The position numbers and the translations under genes are program-made. Below are positions 52,927-61,746 of a DNA stretch of 64,000 bases, in pieces. Positions within the stretch are counted from its first letter, which is position 1; each line of letters begins with the position of its first letter. The notes beneath the pieces are model-generated. The model worked only from the letters and a program-made list of their open reading frames with translations. It ran no database searches and had not been told where the DNA came from. This DNA is from Burkholderia sp. Ax-1719 (GTDB taxonomy: Bacteria > Pseudomonadota > Gammaproteobacteria > Burkholderiales > Burkholderiaceae). Where the stretch lies: the NCBI RefSeq assembly GCF_011753055.1, contig NZ_VWWJ01000018.1, forward strand, positions 1 to 64,000, written 5' to 3'.

Positions 52927-54171
52927 TTAGCCGAGCTTCAGACGACGCACGCGCAGCAACGAGCCGCCCACGCAGACAGCAGCCAGCACGAACAGCGCAA
53001 GCCCCCAGTTCTGCACCACCGCGAAACGCGAACCTTCATGCATCACCATGCCCATGACGATGATCGGGCTGCAGAAGTAGCCGACGAACTGCGCCGCCGT
53101 GAACGCGCCCGTGCCGAAGCCGCGCCGCGAGAACGGCAGCGAGCGCAATCCCCAACTCACCAGCGCAGGCAGCACGACACCGCAACCCACGCCGTTGATC
53201 GCGCCGCCAATCGTGAGCATGGTCTGGTCGTGCGCGCCGCCCATGCACACGAAACCCGCGCCGCATACGAGCGTGCCCAGCACAAACTGTTGCAGCACCG
53301 TGCTGCGGCTCGCGATAAACCAGCCAAAGCCCAGCGTACCCGCAATGATGCCGACGCTATTCATCGCATACGCAAAACCGATTTCGCTGGTCGAATGCAC
53401 ACCCAGTTGCACGAGCATGAACGACAGATGCACCGGCACCACCATGAATACGAGACCCACACCGAAAGCCGCGAGACAGATCATCGCCAGCAGCCAGGGG
53501 CGGAATACGGTTTCGTCGGCGGTATGCGCCTGAGCTTCGCGCAGCGCTGCGCCCGAATCCTTGCTGTCCCAGATGAAAATCTGCACGAGCGGTGCGAGCA
53601 GCAATGGCAGCGCATACGCGACGAACGGCGCGCGCCAGCCATAAGCGCCCAGCATGCCGCCCATCAGGTTGAAGATGAACGCCGATGTGGACGCCACCGT
53701 CACCTGCAGTGCAGCATAACGGTCGCGCCGCGCGCCAGTAAAAAGATCGCCGATGAACGACGTGCTCACGGTCATCGCGGCGGCTTCGGCGAGCCCCACC
53801 AGCGCGCGGCTGGCGAGAATCGCCTGAATCGAGTCGAGATAAAGCGGCGCGGTGCCGGCCAGCGCGTAGAGCACCAGCGCGCCCACCAGCACGCGCTTGC
53901 GACCGATCCTGTCGCTGACCGCGCCGATCACCATCGCCAGCGCGCCCAGCACGAACATCGGCATGGTCACCACGACCGGCACCAGCGTTTCGATGCCGGG
54001 CACATTGGCGAAATGCTGCTGCATGGCGGGCAGCACCGGGCCGATCACGGTCGGCGCGAGCGTGCCGCAAATCACGGTGCTCAGCAGGATCAGGGCGTGA
54101 AAGAAGTTGGCCTCGCGGCGCTGGGGTGCGCGTTTGGGCGCAGCTTCGCGGCTGTGGCTTTGCACATGCAT
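52927..54171 (-). CDS. MFS transporter, probable uptake of the cluster's substrate
   Basis: 414 residues, 12 helices. Starts with a basic cytoplasmic segment, then FFHALILLSTVICGTLAPTVIGPVLPAMQQHF and motif A GAVSDRIGRKRVLVGALVL; helix 4 reads RALVGLAEAAAMTVSTSFIGDLF. Upstream (54285-54321) lies a nested palindrome that may be its operator. Located between the SDR and the LysR gene of the aromatic-type cluster, which makes substrate import the most likely role. Confidence 0.8.
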   Translation of the reverse strand: MHVQSHSREAAPKRAPQRREANFFHALILLSTVICGTLAPTVIGPVLPAMQQHFANVPGIETLVPVVVTMPMFVLGALAMVIGAVSDRIGRKRVLVGALVLYALAGTAPLYLDSIQAILASRALVGLAEAAAMTVSTSFIGDLFTGARRDRYAALQVTVASTSAFIFNLMGGMLGAYGWRAPFVAYALPLLLAPLVQIFIWDSKDSGAALREAQAHTADETVFRPWLLAMICLAAFGVGLVFMVVPVHLSFMLVQLGVHSTSEIGFAYAMNSVGIIAGTLGFGWFIASRSTVLQQFVLGTLVCGAGFVCMGGAHDQTMLTIGGAINGVGCGVVLPALVSWGLRSLPFSRRGFGTGAFTAAQFVGYFCSPIIVMGMVMHEGSRFAVVQNWGLALFVLAAVCVGGSLLRVRRLKLG

Positions 54172-54284
54172 GGGGTCGTCTCCGTTCTGTTTGAATGGAC
54201 GCCCGCCAGATCGAACTGATTCGCGAGCGTCCTGTTTGTGTGAGACGAATGATTCCGGCGGCGACGTTACGACACAATCAGATT

Positions 54285-54321
54285 GCGTTGACAGGTCGAT
54301 TTGATCTCGTCAAATCAACGC
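54285..54321. promoter_or_regulatory. Nested palindrome upstream of the MFS-SDR unit
   Basis: Outer arms gcgttga (54285-54291) / tcaacgc (54315-54321) enclose an inner perfect repeat gatttga-tctcg-tcaaatc (54298-54316). It lies about 114-150 bp before the MFS start, between it and the stop of the LysR gene. A likely regulator-binding site; the LysR protein next door is the obvious candidate. Confidence 0.5.
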
Positions 54322-54376
54322 ATCTTCGCCGTCGATCGCGTCGTCGCCCGGCGCGTTAGTGAGGGTTCAAGCGGCT

Positions 54377-55318
54377 TCAAGCGCGTTGAATGAGCGCCGC
54401 GCCAGGCGACGCCCCGCTGGCCTGCGCCTGCTCCAGCAAGACGCGGCGAATCCACATATGCGCGGGATCGCCATCGTTGATCGCGTGCCACTGCATCACT
54501 TCGACTAGCGGCGGCAGGTCGATTGGCACGGGCAATACGCGTAGCGGCAGAAAATGCGCGTAAATCGTTGCGAGCCGTGTCAGCACGGTCGCAATCCGCG
54601 TGGTGCCGATCACGAGTTGCGGCAAGGTGCTGAAATTTGTGGTGGTGACTTCGATATTGCGCGAGATGCCGCGGCTCGCCATGATGAAACCTTCGACACT
54701 CGCGCTGCGGCTATCGCCAAAGGTCGCGGCCACATGCCCCAGTTCGCCGTACTGCTCCAGCGTGAGCGTTTCGCCCACCAGCGGGTTGCCCTCCCACACC
54801 ACGCAGCTATACGTTTCCTCGAACAGCGCCTGCGAAGGATGGTTGGGATTCACCGACACACTCGGGTAAATCACCAGGTCGACTTCGCCGCGATCGAGCC
54901 GGTCGGGCACGTCGTCGGCCATGTTGGCGATGTGCAGCGTGATGCCCGGCGCCTCGCGCTGCAGACGCTGCACCACGTCGATCAGCAGCACCGTGGTCAG
55001 ATAGTCGGAAGCACGGATCACGAAGTTGCGCCGCGCCTGCGCGGGATCGAACTCCAGCCGCGCCACCACGGTGGACTGCACGCGCAGCAGGATCTCGCGT
55101 ACCGGCTGCGCCAGACTGCGCCCCAGCGGCGTCAGCTCCATGCGCCGCCCCACCTGCATCAGCAGCGGATCGTTGAAATATTCGCGCAAACGGCCCAGCG
55201 CGCTGCTCGTTGCCGATGCGCCGATATGCAGCCGCTCGCTGGCGCGCGTGACGCTGCGCGTGTCGAGCAGCGCGTCGAGCGCCACCAGCAGATTCATGTC
55301 GAAGTGACCCAGTCTCAT
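54377..55318 (-). CDS. LysR-family regulator (NodD/PcaQ-like subgroup) of the catabolic cluster
   Basis: 313 residues. HTH: MRLGHFDMNLLVALDALLDTRSVTRASERLHIGASATSSALGRLREYFNDPLLMQVGRRMELTPLG, the NodD-like subgroup that often senses aromatic or flavonoid compounds. The effector domain follows (RNFVIRASDYLTTVLLIDVVQRLQREAPGITLHI). It is divergent from the VOC gene at 55482 (163-bp shared region), so it should control the plus-strand catabolic operon and perhaps the MFS-SDR pair. I could not pick a confident T-N11-A box. Confidence 0.88.
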   Translation of the reverse strand: MRLGHFDMNLLVALDALLDTRSVTRASERLHIGASATSSALGRLREYFNDPLLMQVGRRMELTPLGRSLAQPVREILLRVQSTVVARLEFDPAQARRNFVIRASDYLTTVLLIDVVQRLQREAPGITLHIANMADDVPDRLDRGEVDLVIYPSVSVNPNHPSQALFEETYSCVVWEGNPLVGETLTLEQYGELGHVAATFGDSRSASVEGFIMASRGISRNIEVTTTNFSTLPQLVIGTTRIATVLTRLATIYAHFLPLRVLPVPIDLPPLVEVMQWHAINDGDPAHMWIRRVLLEQAQASGASPGAALIQRA

Positions 55319-55481
55319 GAGGCCTCACTATCCCGTGACCATCCGATGCCATCAATGCGTGTTTCCACTAGGAATTGATGGTTTCGAAAAATGATTGCCT
55401 CTACAGTAGGGCCATACGAACGATGCATCGTGCCGCCGATAACGGCCGCCGGGCGTCACAAACAAGCCGGAGACAAGCCTC

Positions 55482-55928
55482 ATGCAGACCGCGCCGTCTA
55501 TCAAGCCGCCGCTGCTTCCTTCATTGCGACCCCATCATTTCGGCATCAGCGTGCCGGATCTCGACGCCGCCGTGGCCTGGTATGGCCGCATGCTCGGCTT
55601 CGCGCTGGAGGAGCAGTTGCATATCGACAAGATTCCCGCGCGCATCGCCTTCGTACGGCGCGATCAGTACCGCATCGAGATTTTCGAAGTGCCGGGCGCA
55701 GCCGCCCTGCCCGACGATCGACGCGTGCCGAATCTCGATCTGCGCACGCACGGCAACAAACATATGTGTTTCGAAGTGCCCAGCGTGGGCGAAGCGGTGG
55801 CCGCATTGCGCGAAGCAGGCGCGGATATCGCCTTCGAATTGAAGGTCGAGGGCAATCCCACCGCCTTTATTCGCGACGTGAGCGGCAATCTGATCGAATT
55901 GCTCGAGCCGTTTGCCGCTGATCGCTGA
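55482..55928 (+). CDS. VOC-family metalloprotein, single domain (glyoxalase/dioxygenase superfamily)
   Basis: 148 residues with two beta-alpha-beta-beta-beta modules. Metal-type residues are seen in PHHFGISVPDLDAAVAWYGRMLGF (His), KHMCFEVPSVGEAVAAL (His) and GNLIELLEPF (Glu), matching a H-H-E site. First gene of the plus-strand catabolic run; ring-cleavage, epimerase or isomerase roles are possible. An in-frame continuation upstream is not coding-like; ATG 55482 follows a GGAGACAAG ribosome site. Confidence 0.85.
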   Translation: MQTAPSIKPPLLPSLRPHHFGISVPDLDAAVAWYGRMLGFALEEQLHIDKIPARIAFVRRDQYRIEIFEVPGAAALPDDRRVPNLDLRTHGNKHMCFEVPSVGEAVAALREAGADIAFELKVEGNPTAFIRDVSGNLIELLEPFAADR

Positions 55929-55960
55929 ATGCCTTACCCGATCTTTCTTTCATAGACACC

Positions 55961-57004
55961 ATGACGACATCGAATAATCCGCTGCATGGCTGGCAGGTCG
56001 ACCGTAACGAAATCCGCATGGTCGGTCACGATCTGCTGCGCCCCGAATGCATTCTCGCCGAAGCCGACGGCACGCTCTGGACCGCTGACGCGCGCGGCGG
56101 CGTCATGCGTATCGCCGCCGATGGCACGCAAACGTTGATCGCGCAACAAACTCCAGAAGCGAACACGCCCGCGTCGAGCGATGCGCAACAACTGGTGATG
56201 GGCGGCACGCTGCCGAACGGTCTAGCGTTTGACCGCGACGGCAATATCGTGATCGCCAACTTTGGCACCGATGCCATCGAACTGATGACGCGTGACGGCG
56301 CATCGCGCACACTCTACGACCGCATCGACGACGCGCCGCTCGGCAAGACCAATTTCGTGCTGACGGATACGCGCGGACGCATCTGGTTCACCGTCACCAC
56401 GCGCCAGGTGCCGTGGACGCGCTCCATCAACGAAAAGACCGCCGATGGCTACGTGGGCCTGATCGACGAGAACGGCATCCGCATCGTGGCCGATGGGTTT
56501 GTCGGCACCAACGAGATTCGCCTCGACGCCAACGAGGAATGGCTCTACGTGGTGGAAACCAACGCGCGCCGCATCTCGCGCCTGCGTGTGCAGGACGACG
56601 GTTCGCTCACCGATCGCCAGATTTACGGCCCGCACGATCTGGGCGGCTTTCCTGACGGCTTCGCATTCGACGCGCACGGCAATCTCTGGATCACGCTGAT
56701 CCTCAACGAAAAGCTCATCGCGCTCACGCCCGAGGGCGAAATCCTCACGCTGCTCGACGACGGCAATCCTGAAGCCTTCGCGCATTACGAAGAGCATTAC
56801 CGCAACGGCACGACCACGCCTGAACTGATGGGCGCATGCCGCGGCACGCTCGCGCCGATGATGGCGAGCCTCACATTCGGCGGCCCCGATCTGCGCACGG
56901 TGTATCTGGGGAGCCTGGGCGGCACCACGCTTGCGAGCTTCCGCTCGCCGGTGCCGGGCCTGCCGCTCGCGCACTGGCATCGCTCGGCAACCCACGCCGC
57001 GTAA
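55961..57004 (+). CDS. SMP-30/gluconolactonase-like protein
   Basis: 347-residue six-bladed beta-propeller, probable Ca/Zn-dependent lactone hydrolase. Divalent-metal residues of the family appear in LRPECILAEADGTLWTADARGGVMRI (Glu), GFVGTNEIRLDANEEWLYVVET (Asn) and GGFPDGFAFDAHGNLWIT (Asp). Starts 32 bp after the VOC gene. In a ring-cleavage pathway such an enzyme would open a lactone intermediate. Confidence 0.87.
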   Translation: MTTSNNPLHGWQVDRNEIRMVGHDLLRPECILAEADGTLWTADARGGVMRIAADGTQTLIAQQTPEANTPASSDAQQLVMGGTLPNGLAFDRDGNIVIANFGTDAIELMTRDGASRTLYDRIDDAPLGKTNFVLTDTRGRIWFTVTTRQVPWTRSINEKTADGYVGLIDENGIRIVADGFVGTNEIRLDANEEWLYVVETNARRISRLRVQDDGSLTDRQIYGPHDLGGFPDGFAFDAHGNLWITLILNEKLIALTPEGEILTLLDDGNPEAFAHYEEHYRNGTTTPELMGACRGTLAPMMASLTFGGPDLRTVYLGSLGGTTLASFRSPVPGLPLAHWHRSATHAA

Positions 57005-57026
57005 TTCAATCGCCTCAGAGATAGAC

Positions 57027-57797
57027 ATGACGAAGTTCACCACCAACACGGGCGAGCGTCCCGTCGCCCTCGTCACCGGCGCGACCGGGGGCCTCGGCGA
57101 GCAGATCTGCCGCACGCTCGCGCAGGCCGGTTGTGCGGTTGTCGCCGGTTACCGCAGTTCGGCCGATGCCGCGCAGTCGCTCGTTGCGCAACTGGATGGC
57201 GCGGGCCATCGCGCCTTCGCCGCGCCCGTCACGGACAGCGCCGCGCTGGCGCACCTCGCCGACGACGTGGCGACGCACTACGGCCGTTGCGACATCCTCG
57301 TGAATTGTGCAGGTACGACGCGCTTCGTCGCCCACGATGACCTTGACGGCATGAGCGATGCGCTCATCGACGATGTGCTGGCCACCAACGTGCGCGGCCC
57401 GTTCGCGATGGTGCGCGCGCTGCGTCCGCTGCTGGACAACAGCACGCTCGCGGGCGGCGCGGTCGTGATCAACATCTCATCGATTGCCGCGCAAACGGCG
57501 ATGGGCAGCAACGTGATCTATTGCGCGTCGAAGGCCGCACTCGACAATCTCACCAAGTCGCTGGCGCGTGCGCTCGCGCCGAAGATTCGCGTGCTGTCGG
57601 TGTCGCCGGGACTCGTCGACACCGAATTCGTCAAGTCGATGGACACCGCATGGCGCGACGAACAGGCAGCACGCACGCCGCTGGAGCGCCTGGCCGACCC
57701 GCAGGAGATCGCACAGGCCGTACTGGTCGCCGCGCGCGATCTGCGCTTCAGCACGGGCTGCGTGCTGCCGGTCGATGGCGGCCGACCCTTGCGCTAA
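57027..57797 (+). CDS. Short-chain dehydrogenase/reductase
   Basis: 256 residues from ATG 57027. TGATGGLGEQICRTLAQAG at residues ~17-35, NCAGTTRF, catalytic SSIAAQTAMGSNVIYCASKAALDNL with Tyr and Lys intact, PGLVDTEFV, and VLPVDGGRP at the end: a classical SDR. Upstream in-frame starts overlap the SMP-30 gene and are unlikely. It contrasts with the SDR at 52104, which lacks the Tyr. Confidence 0.9.
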   Translation: MTKFTTNTGERPVALVTGATGGLGEQICRTLAQAGCAVVAGYRSSADAAQSLVAQLDGAGHRAFAAPVTDSAALAHLADDVATHYGRCDILVNCAGTTRFVAHDDLDGMSDALIDDVLATNVRGPFAMVRALRPLLDNSTLAGGAVVINISSIAAQTAMGSNVIYCASKAALDNLTKSLARALAPKIRVLSVSPGLVDTEFVKSMDTAWRDEQAARTPLERLADPQEIAQAVLVAARDLRFSTGCVLPVDGGRPLR

Positions 57798-57843
57798 GCG
57801 CTGATCGATCAAATTAGACAGGATATCGAAGGAGACAAGCACC

Positions 57844-58875
57844 ATGAAACTCGCCTCGCTCAACACCGGTCATCCCGATGGCGCATTGATCGTCGTCTCG
57901 CGTGATCTGCGCCGCGCGGTGCGCGCCACGGATATCGCGCCGACGCTGCGCGCCGCGCTCGACGATTGGGCCCAAGCAGAACCCGCCTTGCAGGCGCGCT
58001 ATGTCGCGCTCAACGCTGGCAATGCGGCTGACGCATTCGATTTCGATGCTCATGCCTGCACCGCGCCGCTGCCGCGCACGCATCAGTTCATCGACGCATC
58101 GGCGTTTCTCAATCACGGCCGCATCATGACGCAGGCCTATCACCCCGAGAAGCAATCGGACCCGTCGATCCCCGTGCTGATCCAGCGTCAGGCCGACGAC
58201 TTTGTCGGCCCGCACGCCGATTACCCCTTCCCTGACGAAGCCGACAACTGCGACTTCGAAGGCGAAGTAGGCGTGATCCTGGGCGATGTGCCGATGGGCA
58301 CGCACGCCGCCGACGCCCTTTCGCATGTGCGCCTGATCGTGCTGTTCAACGACGTCAGCATGCGCAAGCACCTGTTCCGCGAGCTCGGCATGGGCTTTGG
58401 CTTCGTGCTCGCCAAACCCGCCACGGCCTTCGCACCCGTGGCTGTCACGCCCGACGAACTCGGCGACGCCTGGCAGGATGGCCGCGTGCAACTCGATATG
58501 GAAGTCTCGCGCAACGGCGAGCGCTTCGGCGCACCGAATGGCCGCGAAATGAGCTTTGGCTTTCACGATCTGATCGCTTACATCACCTACAACCGCAATC
58601 TGCGTGCGGGCATGTTGCTGGGTTCCGGCACGTTCTCGAATGTCGATTATCGGGCGACCGGTTCCGCCTGCCTTGCGGAACAGCGCGCAATTGAAAAGCT
58701 GGAGCATGGCGAATCACGCACACCCTGGCTGCGCTTTGGCGAGCGTTTGCGCTTTGAAATGAAGGGCCGTGACGGGCAATCGGTTTTCGGTGCGATCGAT
58801 CATCGCTTCGTGCAGGCGGAGTACGTGCAAGCGAATCAAGAGCAACAACACGCGGAATCGGGAGTCAACGCATGA
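57844..58875 (+). CDS. Fumarylacetoacetate hydrolase (FAH)-family protein
   Basis: 343 residues. FAH-fold metal site: CDFEGEVGVILGD (Glu-x-Glu) and an Asp in LIVLFNDVSMR; also KPATAFAPVAVTPDELGDAW and GMLLGSGTFSNVDY, the usual oxyanion/turn region GSGT. Members cleave C-C bonds of diketo acids, hydrate or decarboxylate. After an extradiol cleavage it could act on the ring-opened product. ATGA overlap with the next gene. GGAGACAAGC precedes the ATG. Confidence 0.88.
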   Translation: MKLASLNTGHPDGALIVVSRDLRRAVRATDIAPTLRAALDDWAQAEPALQARYVALNAGNAADAFDFDAHACTAPLPRTHQFIDASAFLNHGRIMTQAYHPEKQSDPSIPVLIQRQADDFVGPHADYPFPDEADNCDFEGEVGVILGDVPMGTHAADALSHVRLIVLFNDVSMRKHLFRELGMGFGFVLAKPATAFAPVAVTPDELGDAWQDGRVQLDMEVSRNGERFGAPNGREMSFGFHDLIAYITYNRNLRAGMLLGSGTFSNVDYRATGSACLAEQRAIEKLEHGESRTPWLRFGERLRFEMKGRDGQSVFGAIDHRFVQAEYVQANQEQQHAESGVNA

Positions 58876-60737
58876 GCGCGCAATACGACATCGTCGCGAT
58901 GGGCGCGGGACACAATGGTCTCGTGGCCGCCGCCTATCTCGCGAAGGCGGGCAAGAAAGTGCTGGTGCTGGAGCGCAAGAGCTATCCCGGCGGCGGCGTG
59001 AGCACGCGCGAACTGAATACGCCGGGCTATTGGCACGACGAGCATTCGAGCGTGCACATCATGATTCAGGGCAATCCGATGCTGCGCCAGGACGAGCTAG
59101 GACTGCTCTCGGACCACGGCCTGAAGTATCACTACTCGCCCGTGCCTCACGCGACGATCTTCCCGGATCAGTCGGTCCTCTTCACCTACAAGGATCTCGA
59201 CAAGACCTGCGAATGCTTCGCGAAGGTCTCGCAGAAAGACGCCGACACCTACCGCGCGTTCGTGAAAATGAGCCAGCAGGTCCTGCAGATGTTCATGCCG
59301 GGCCTGTATTCGCCGCCGCCTCCGCTGGGCGAGCTCGTTGCGATGCTCGACCGCAGCGACGAAGGCCGGTTGATGCTCGACTATATGAATCGTGACTGCC
59401 TCGACCTCGTCAATCAACTGTACGAGAGCGACAAGATCAAGATTCACCTGCTGCGTCTCGTAAGCGAAAACCTGCAGGCGCCCAACGAACTCGGCACCGG
59501 CATGGGCGTGCTGCTGATGCCCGGCATCATCCATACGTATGGCGTTTCGCAGCCTATTGGCGGCAGCGGCAAGCTCACGGAATCGCTGGTGCGCTGCATC
59601 GAATCGTACGGCGGCGAAGTGCGCTGCAATGCCGAAGTCGCGAAGATCCTCACCAGCGCCGGGCGCGCGAGCGGCGTGCAGTTGTCGAGCGGCGAAACAA
59701 TCATGGCGAAGGACGCCGTGATTGGCGCGCTGCATCCGCATGTGATCCGCCGCTTTGTGGAAGGCGTGCCCGAGCCGGTGCTCAAGCGCGCCGAACGCGC
59801 CACGCTCGCGCCCTTCTCGATCATGGTGAGCCACTACGACCTCAAGGAAAACGCGCGCTATTACGCGGGCGAGGAAGTGGGCTACGCCACCATGCTCGAA
59901 TTCATGGCGATGGATAGCCTGGACGAGATGCTTGCCGATTTCGACGACCTCAAGCGCGGCCTCATCACCGAGCGCCGCCTGTGCGCGGGCGGCGATGAAA
60001 GCATCGGCGACAGGACGCGCGTGCCTGCGGGCAAGGGCATGTTCCATGGCATCACGTTCGCGCCGTATAGCGTGAAGGACAAGCGCTGGTCGGATCGTCA
60101 CTGGGACGAGTTCAAGGAAGAGATCGGCGATCTGTCGCTGGCGCATTACCGCAAGTTCGTCTCGAACCTCACGAGCGATAACATCGTCGCGCGCAGCATC
60201 GTAAGCCCGGTCGATCTCGAACGCTCGAGCCCGAACAGCATGATGCGCGGCGACCTGCATGGCGTGGCGCCCTACTTCTACCAGAGCGCGGGCCATCGCC
60301 CCACGCCGGACCTGGGGCAATTCACTGTGCCTGGCGTCGATCGTCTGTATCTGGCGGGGCCGTTTCAGCATCCGGGCGGCGGCGTGTACGGCGCGGGCCG
60401 CGCCACCGCGATCAAGATGTTCGAGCAACTGGGCATGGATTTCAGCAGCGTGGCCAAGGGCGCGCGCCAGGACAGCGGCGTGCCGGCTACGGCTAACGGA
60501 CACGCAGCGAAGAAAGCGGGCATGGTCCTGCGCGGTCCCGCTGATGAAGAACTGATGCACGTGGAGTCGCTGGAGCGCGTGGGCGACGAACTCGTTATCA
60601 AGGGCAAGAGCTTCGGCACCATGCCGATGGAGGCGCGGCTGGATGCTTCATCGGCGCGCGCGGGCCTGAAGATGCTCGGCGCTTCGCGTCTGGCGTTCCT
60701 CGCCACGCTGCCGTTCCGCAAGGGAGGCGCGCAATGA
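58872..60737 (+). CDS. FAD-dependent oxidoreductase, phytoene-desaturase (CrtI)-like
   Basis: 621 residues. FAD-binding Rossmann motif at residues ~4-36: YDIVAMGAGHNGLVAAAYLAKAGKKVLVLERKSYPGG. The C-terminal FAD signature reads YLAGPFQHPGGGVYGAGRATAIKMF. Overall CrtI/amine-oxidase-like layout, but about 60 residues longer at the C-terminus (from ~550: HVESLERVGDELVIKGKSF). No carotenoid genes are nearby, so a catabolic desaturation or dehydrogenation is more likely than carotenogenesis. It overlaps the genes on both sides by ATGA, indicating translational coupling. Confidence 0.85.
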   Translation: MSAQYDIVAMGAGHNGLVAAAYLAKAGKKVLVLERKSYPGGGVSTRELNTPGYWHDEHSSVHIMIQGNPMLRQDELGLLSDHGLKYHYSPVPHATIFPDQSVLFTYKDLDKTCECFAKVSQKDADTYRAFVKMSQQVLQMFMPGLYSPPPPLGELVAMLDRSDEGRLMLDYMNRDCLDLVNQLYESDKIKIHLLRLVSENLQAPNELGTGMGVLLMPGIIHTYGVSQPIGGSGKLTESLVRCIESYGGEVRCNAEVAKILTSAGRASGVQLSSGETIMAKDAVIGALHPHVIRRFVEGVPEPVLKRAERATLAPFSIMVSHYDLKENARYYAGEEVGYATMLEFMAMDSLDEMLADFDDLKRGLITERRLCAGGDESIGDRTRVPAGKGMFHGITFAPYSVKDKRWSDRHWDEFKEEIGDLSLAHYRKFVSNLTSDNIVARSIVSPVDLERSSPNSMMRGDLHGVAPYFYQSAGHRPTPDLGQFTVPGVDRLYLAGPFQHPGGGVYGAGRATAIKMFEQLGMDFSSVAKGARQDSGVPATANGHAAKKAGMVLRGPADEELMHVESLERVGDELVIKGKSFGTMPMEARLDASSARAGLKMLGASRLAFLATLPFRKGGAQ

Positions 60738-61687
60738 GCCATATCGTCGTCACGGGCGCGCAAGGCTTCGTGGGCCGCGCGCTCGTCAAACGCCTGCTCG
60801 CCGAAGGTCTAAACGGTCGCGAGGTCTCGAAGCTCACGCTGCTCGATATCGCATTCGACGCCGCGCATGCCGACCCGCGCGTGGTGCAGATCGCAGGCAG
60901 CATCGCCGATACGAACGTGCGCGCGCAAGCCTATGCCTCGCCCGTGGACGCCGTGTTCCATCTCGCCAGCATTCCGGGCGGCGCGGCGGAACGCGACTAT
61001 GCGCTGGGCCGAGCGATCAACCTGGACGCCACGTTGGGCCTGCTGGAAGACCTGCGCGGCGTGAATCAGGACGGGCGCGCGCCGCGCTTCGTGTTCGCCA
61101 GCACGGTGGCCGTCTACGGCGAAAAACTGCCCGATGTCGTCGACGAGCGCACGCTGCCCGCGCCCGCGTTGAGCTATGGCGCGCACAAGCTGATGGGCGA
61201 AGCGCTGGTCGCTGACGCCACGCGCCTGGGCTGGGTGCAGGGCTGCTCGCTGCGCCTGCCGGGCGTCGTGGCGCGGCCGGGCGACGGCGCGGGTTTGATG
61301 TCGGCGTTCATGAGCCAGTTGTTCTGGAAGCTCGCCACCAACGAACCGCTCACGGTGCCGGTCTCGCCCGAGGGCGTGGCGTGGTGGATTTCGGTGGGCG
61401 CCTGCATCGACAACCTGCTGCACGCGGCCAGCGTCGACGCAGAGCGCTTCAATGCGCGGCGCAGCTATCAGATGCCGGTGCTGCGCCTGTCCGTTGCCGA
61501 AGTGGTCGATGCACTCGCCGAGCGCTTCGGGCAGGAGCGCAAGACGCTGGTGACCTACGCGCCCGATCCGTTCGTCGAGCGCCTGTTCGCCACCTATCCG
61601 CCCTTGCTCACGCCTGAAGCCGAACAACTCGGCCTGCGCCATGACGGTAGCGTCGAGCAGCTGATCGTGCGCGCGATGGCGCAATAG
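60734..61687 (+). CDS. Extended SDR (NAD-dependent epimerase/dehydratase, DenD-like)
   Basis: 317 residues. HIVVTGAQGFVGRALVKRLLAEGL (TGxxGxxG), NLDATLGLLE, catalytic ASTVAVYGEKL and YGAHKLMGEAL (YxxxK). The C-terminal half resembles DenD-type dehydrogenases (PGVVARPGDGAGLMSAFMSQLFWKL). Substrate unknown; fourth ATGA-type junction is with the preceding FAD enzyme. It is followed by a strong hairpin and the dioxygenase-like VOC gene. Confidence 0.85.
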   Translation: MSHIVVTGAQGFVGRALVKRLLAEGLNGREVSKLTLLDIAFDAAHADPRVVQIAGSIADTNVRAQAYASPVDAVFHLASIPGGAAERDYALGRAINLDATLGLLEDLRGVNQDGRAPRFVFASTVAVYGEKLPDVVDERTLPAPALSYGAHKLMGEALVADATRLGWVQGCSLRLPGVVARPGDGAGLMSAFMSQLFWKLATNEPLTVPVSPEGVAWWISVGACIDNLLHAASVDAERFNARRSYQMPVLRLSVAEVVDALAERFGQERKTLVTYAPDPFVERLFATYPPLLTPEAEQLGLRHDGSVEQLIVRAMAQ

Positions 61688-61693
61688 ACACTC

Positions 61694-61726
61694 TGCAACG
61701 TACCGCGCTGCTAGCGGTACGTTGCA
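61694..61726 (+). other. Intercistronic 13-bp hairpin within the catabolic operon
   Basis: Perfect stem tgcaacgtaccgc / gcggtacgttgca with loop gctgcta, in the 59-bp gap between the extended SDR and the VOC dioxygenase. It is not followed by a T run on the plus strand, so it probably protects or processes the mRNA rather than terminating. Confidence 0.6.
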
Positions 61727-61746
61727 AACAAAAAGGATTCCTTATT

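Noticed and set aside
59097..60560. 487-residue minus-strand frame over the FAD oxidoreductase
   Set aside because: Antisense shadow with no motif; the plus-strand gene has clear FAD motifs.
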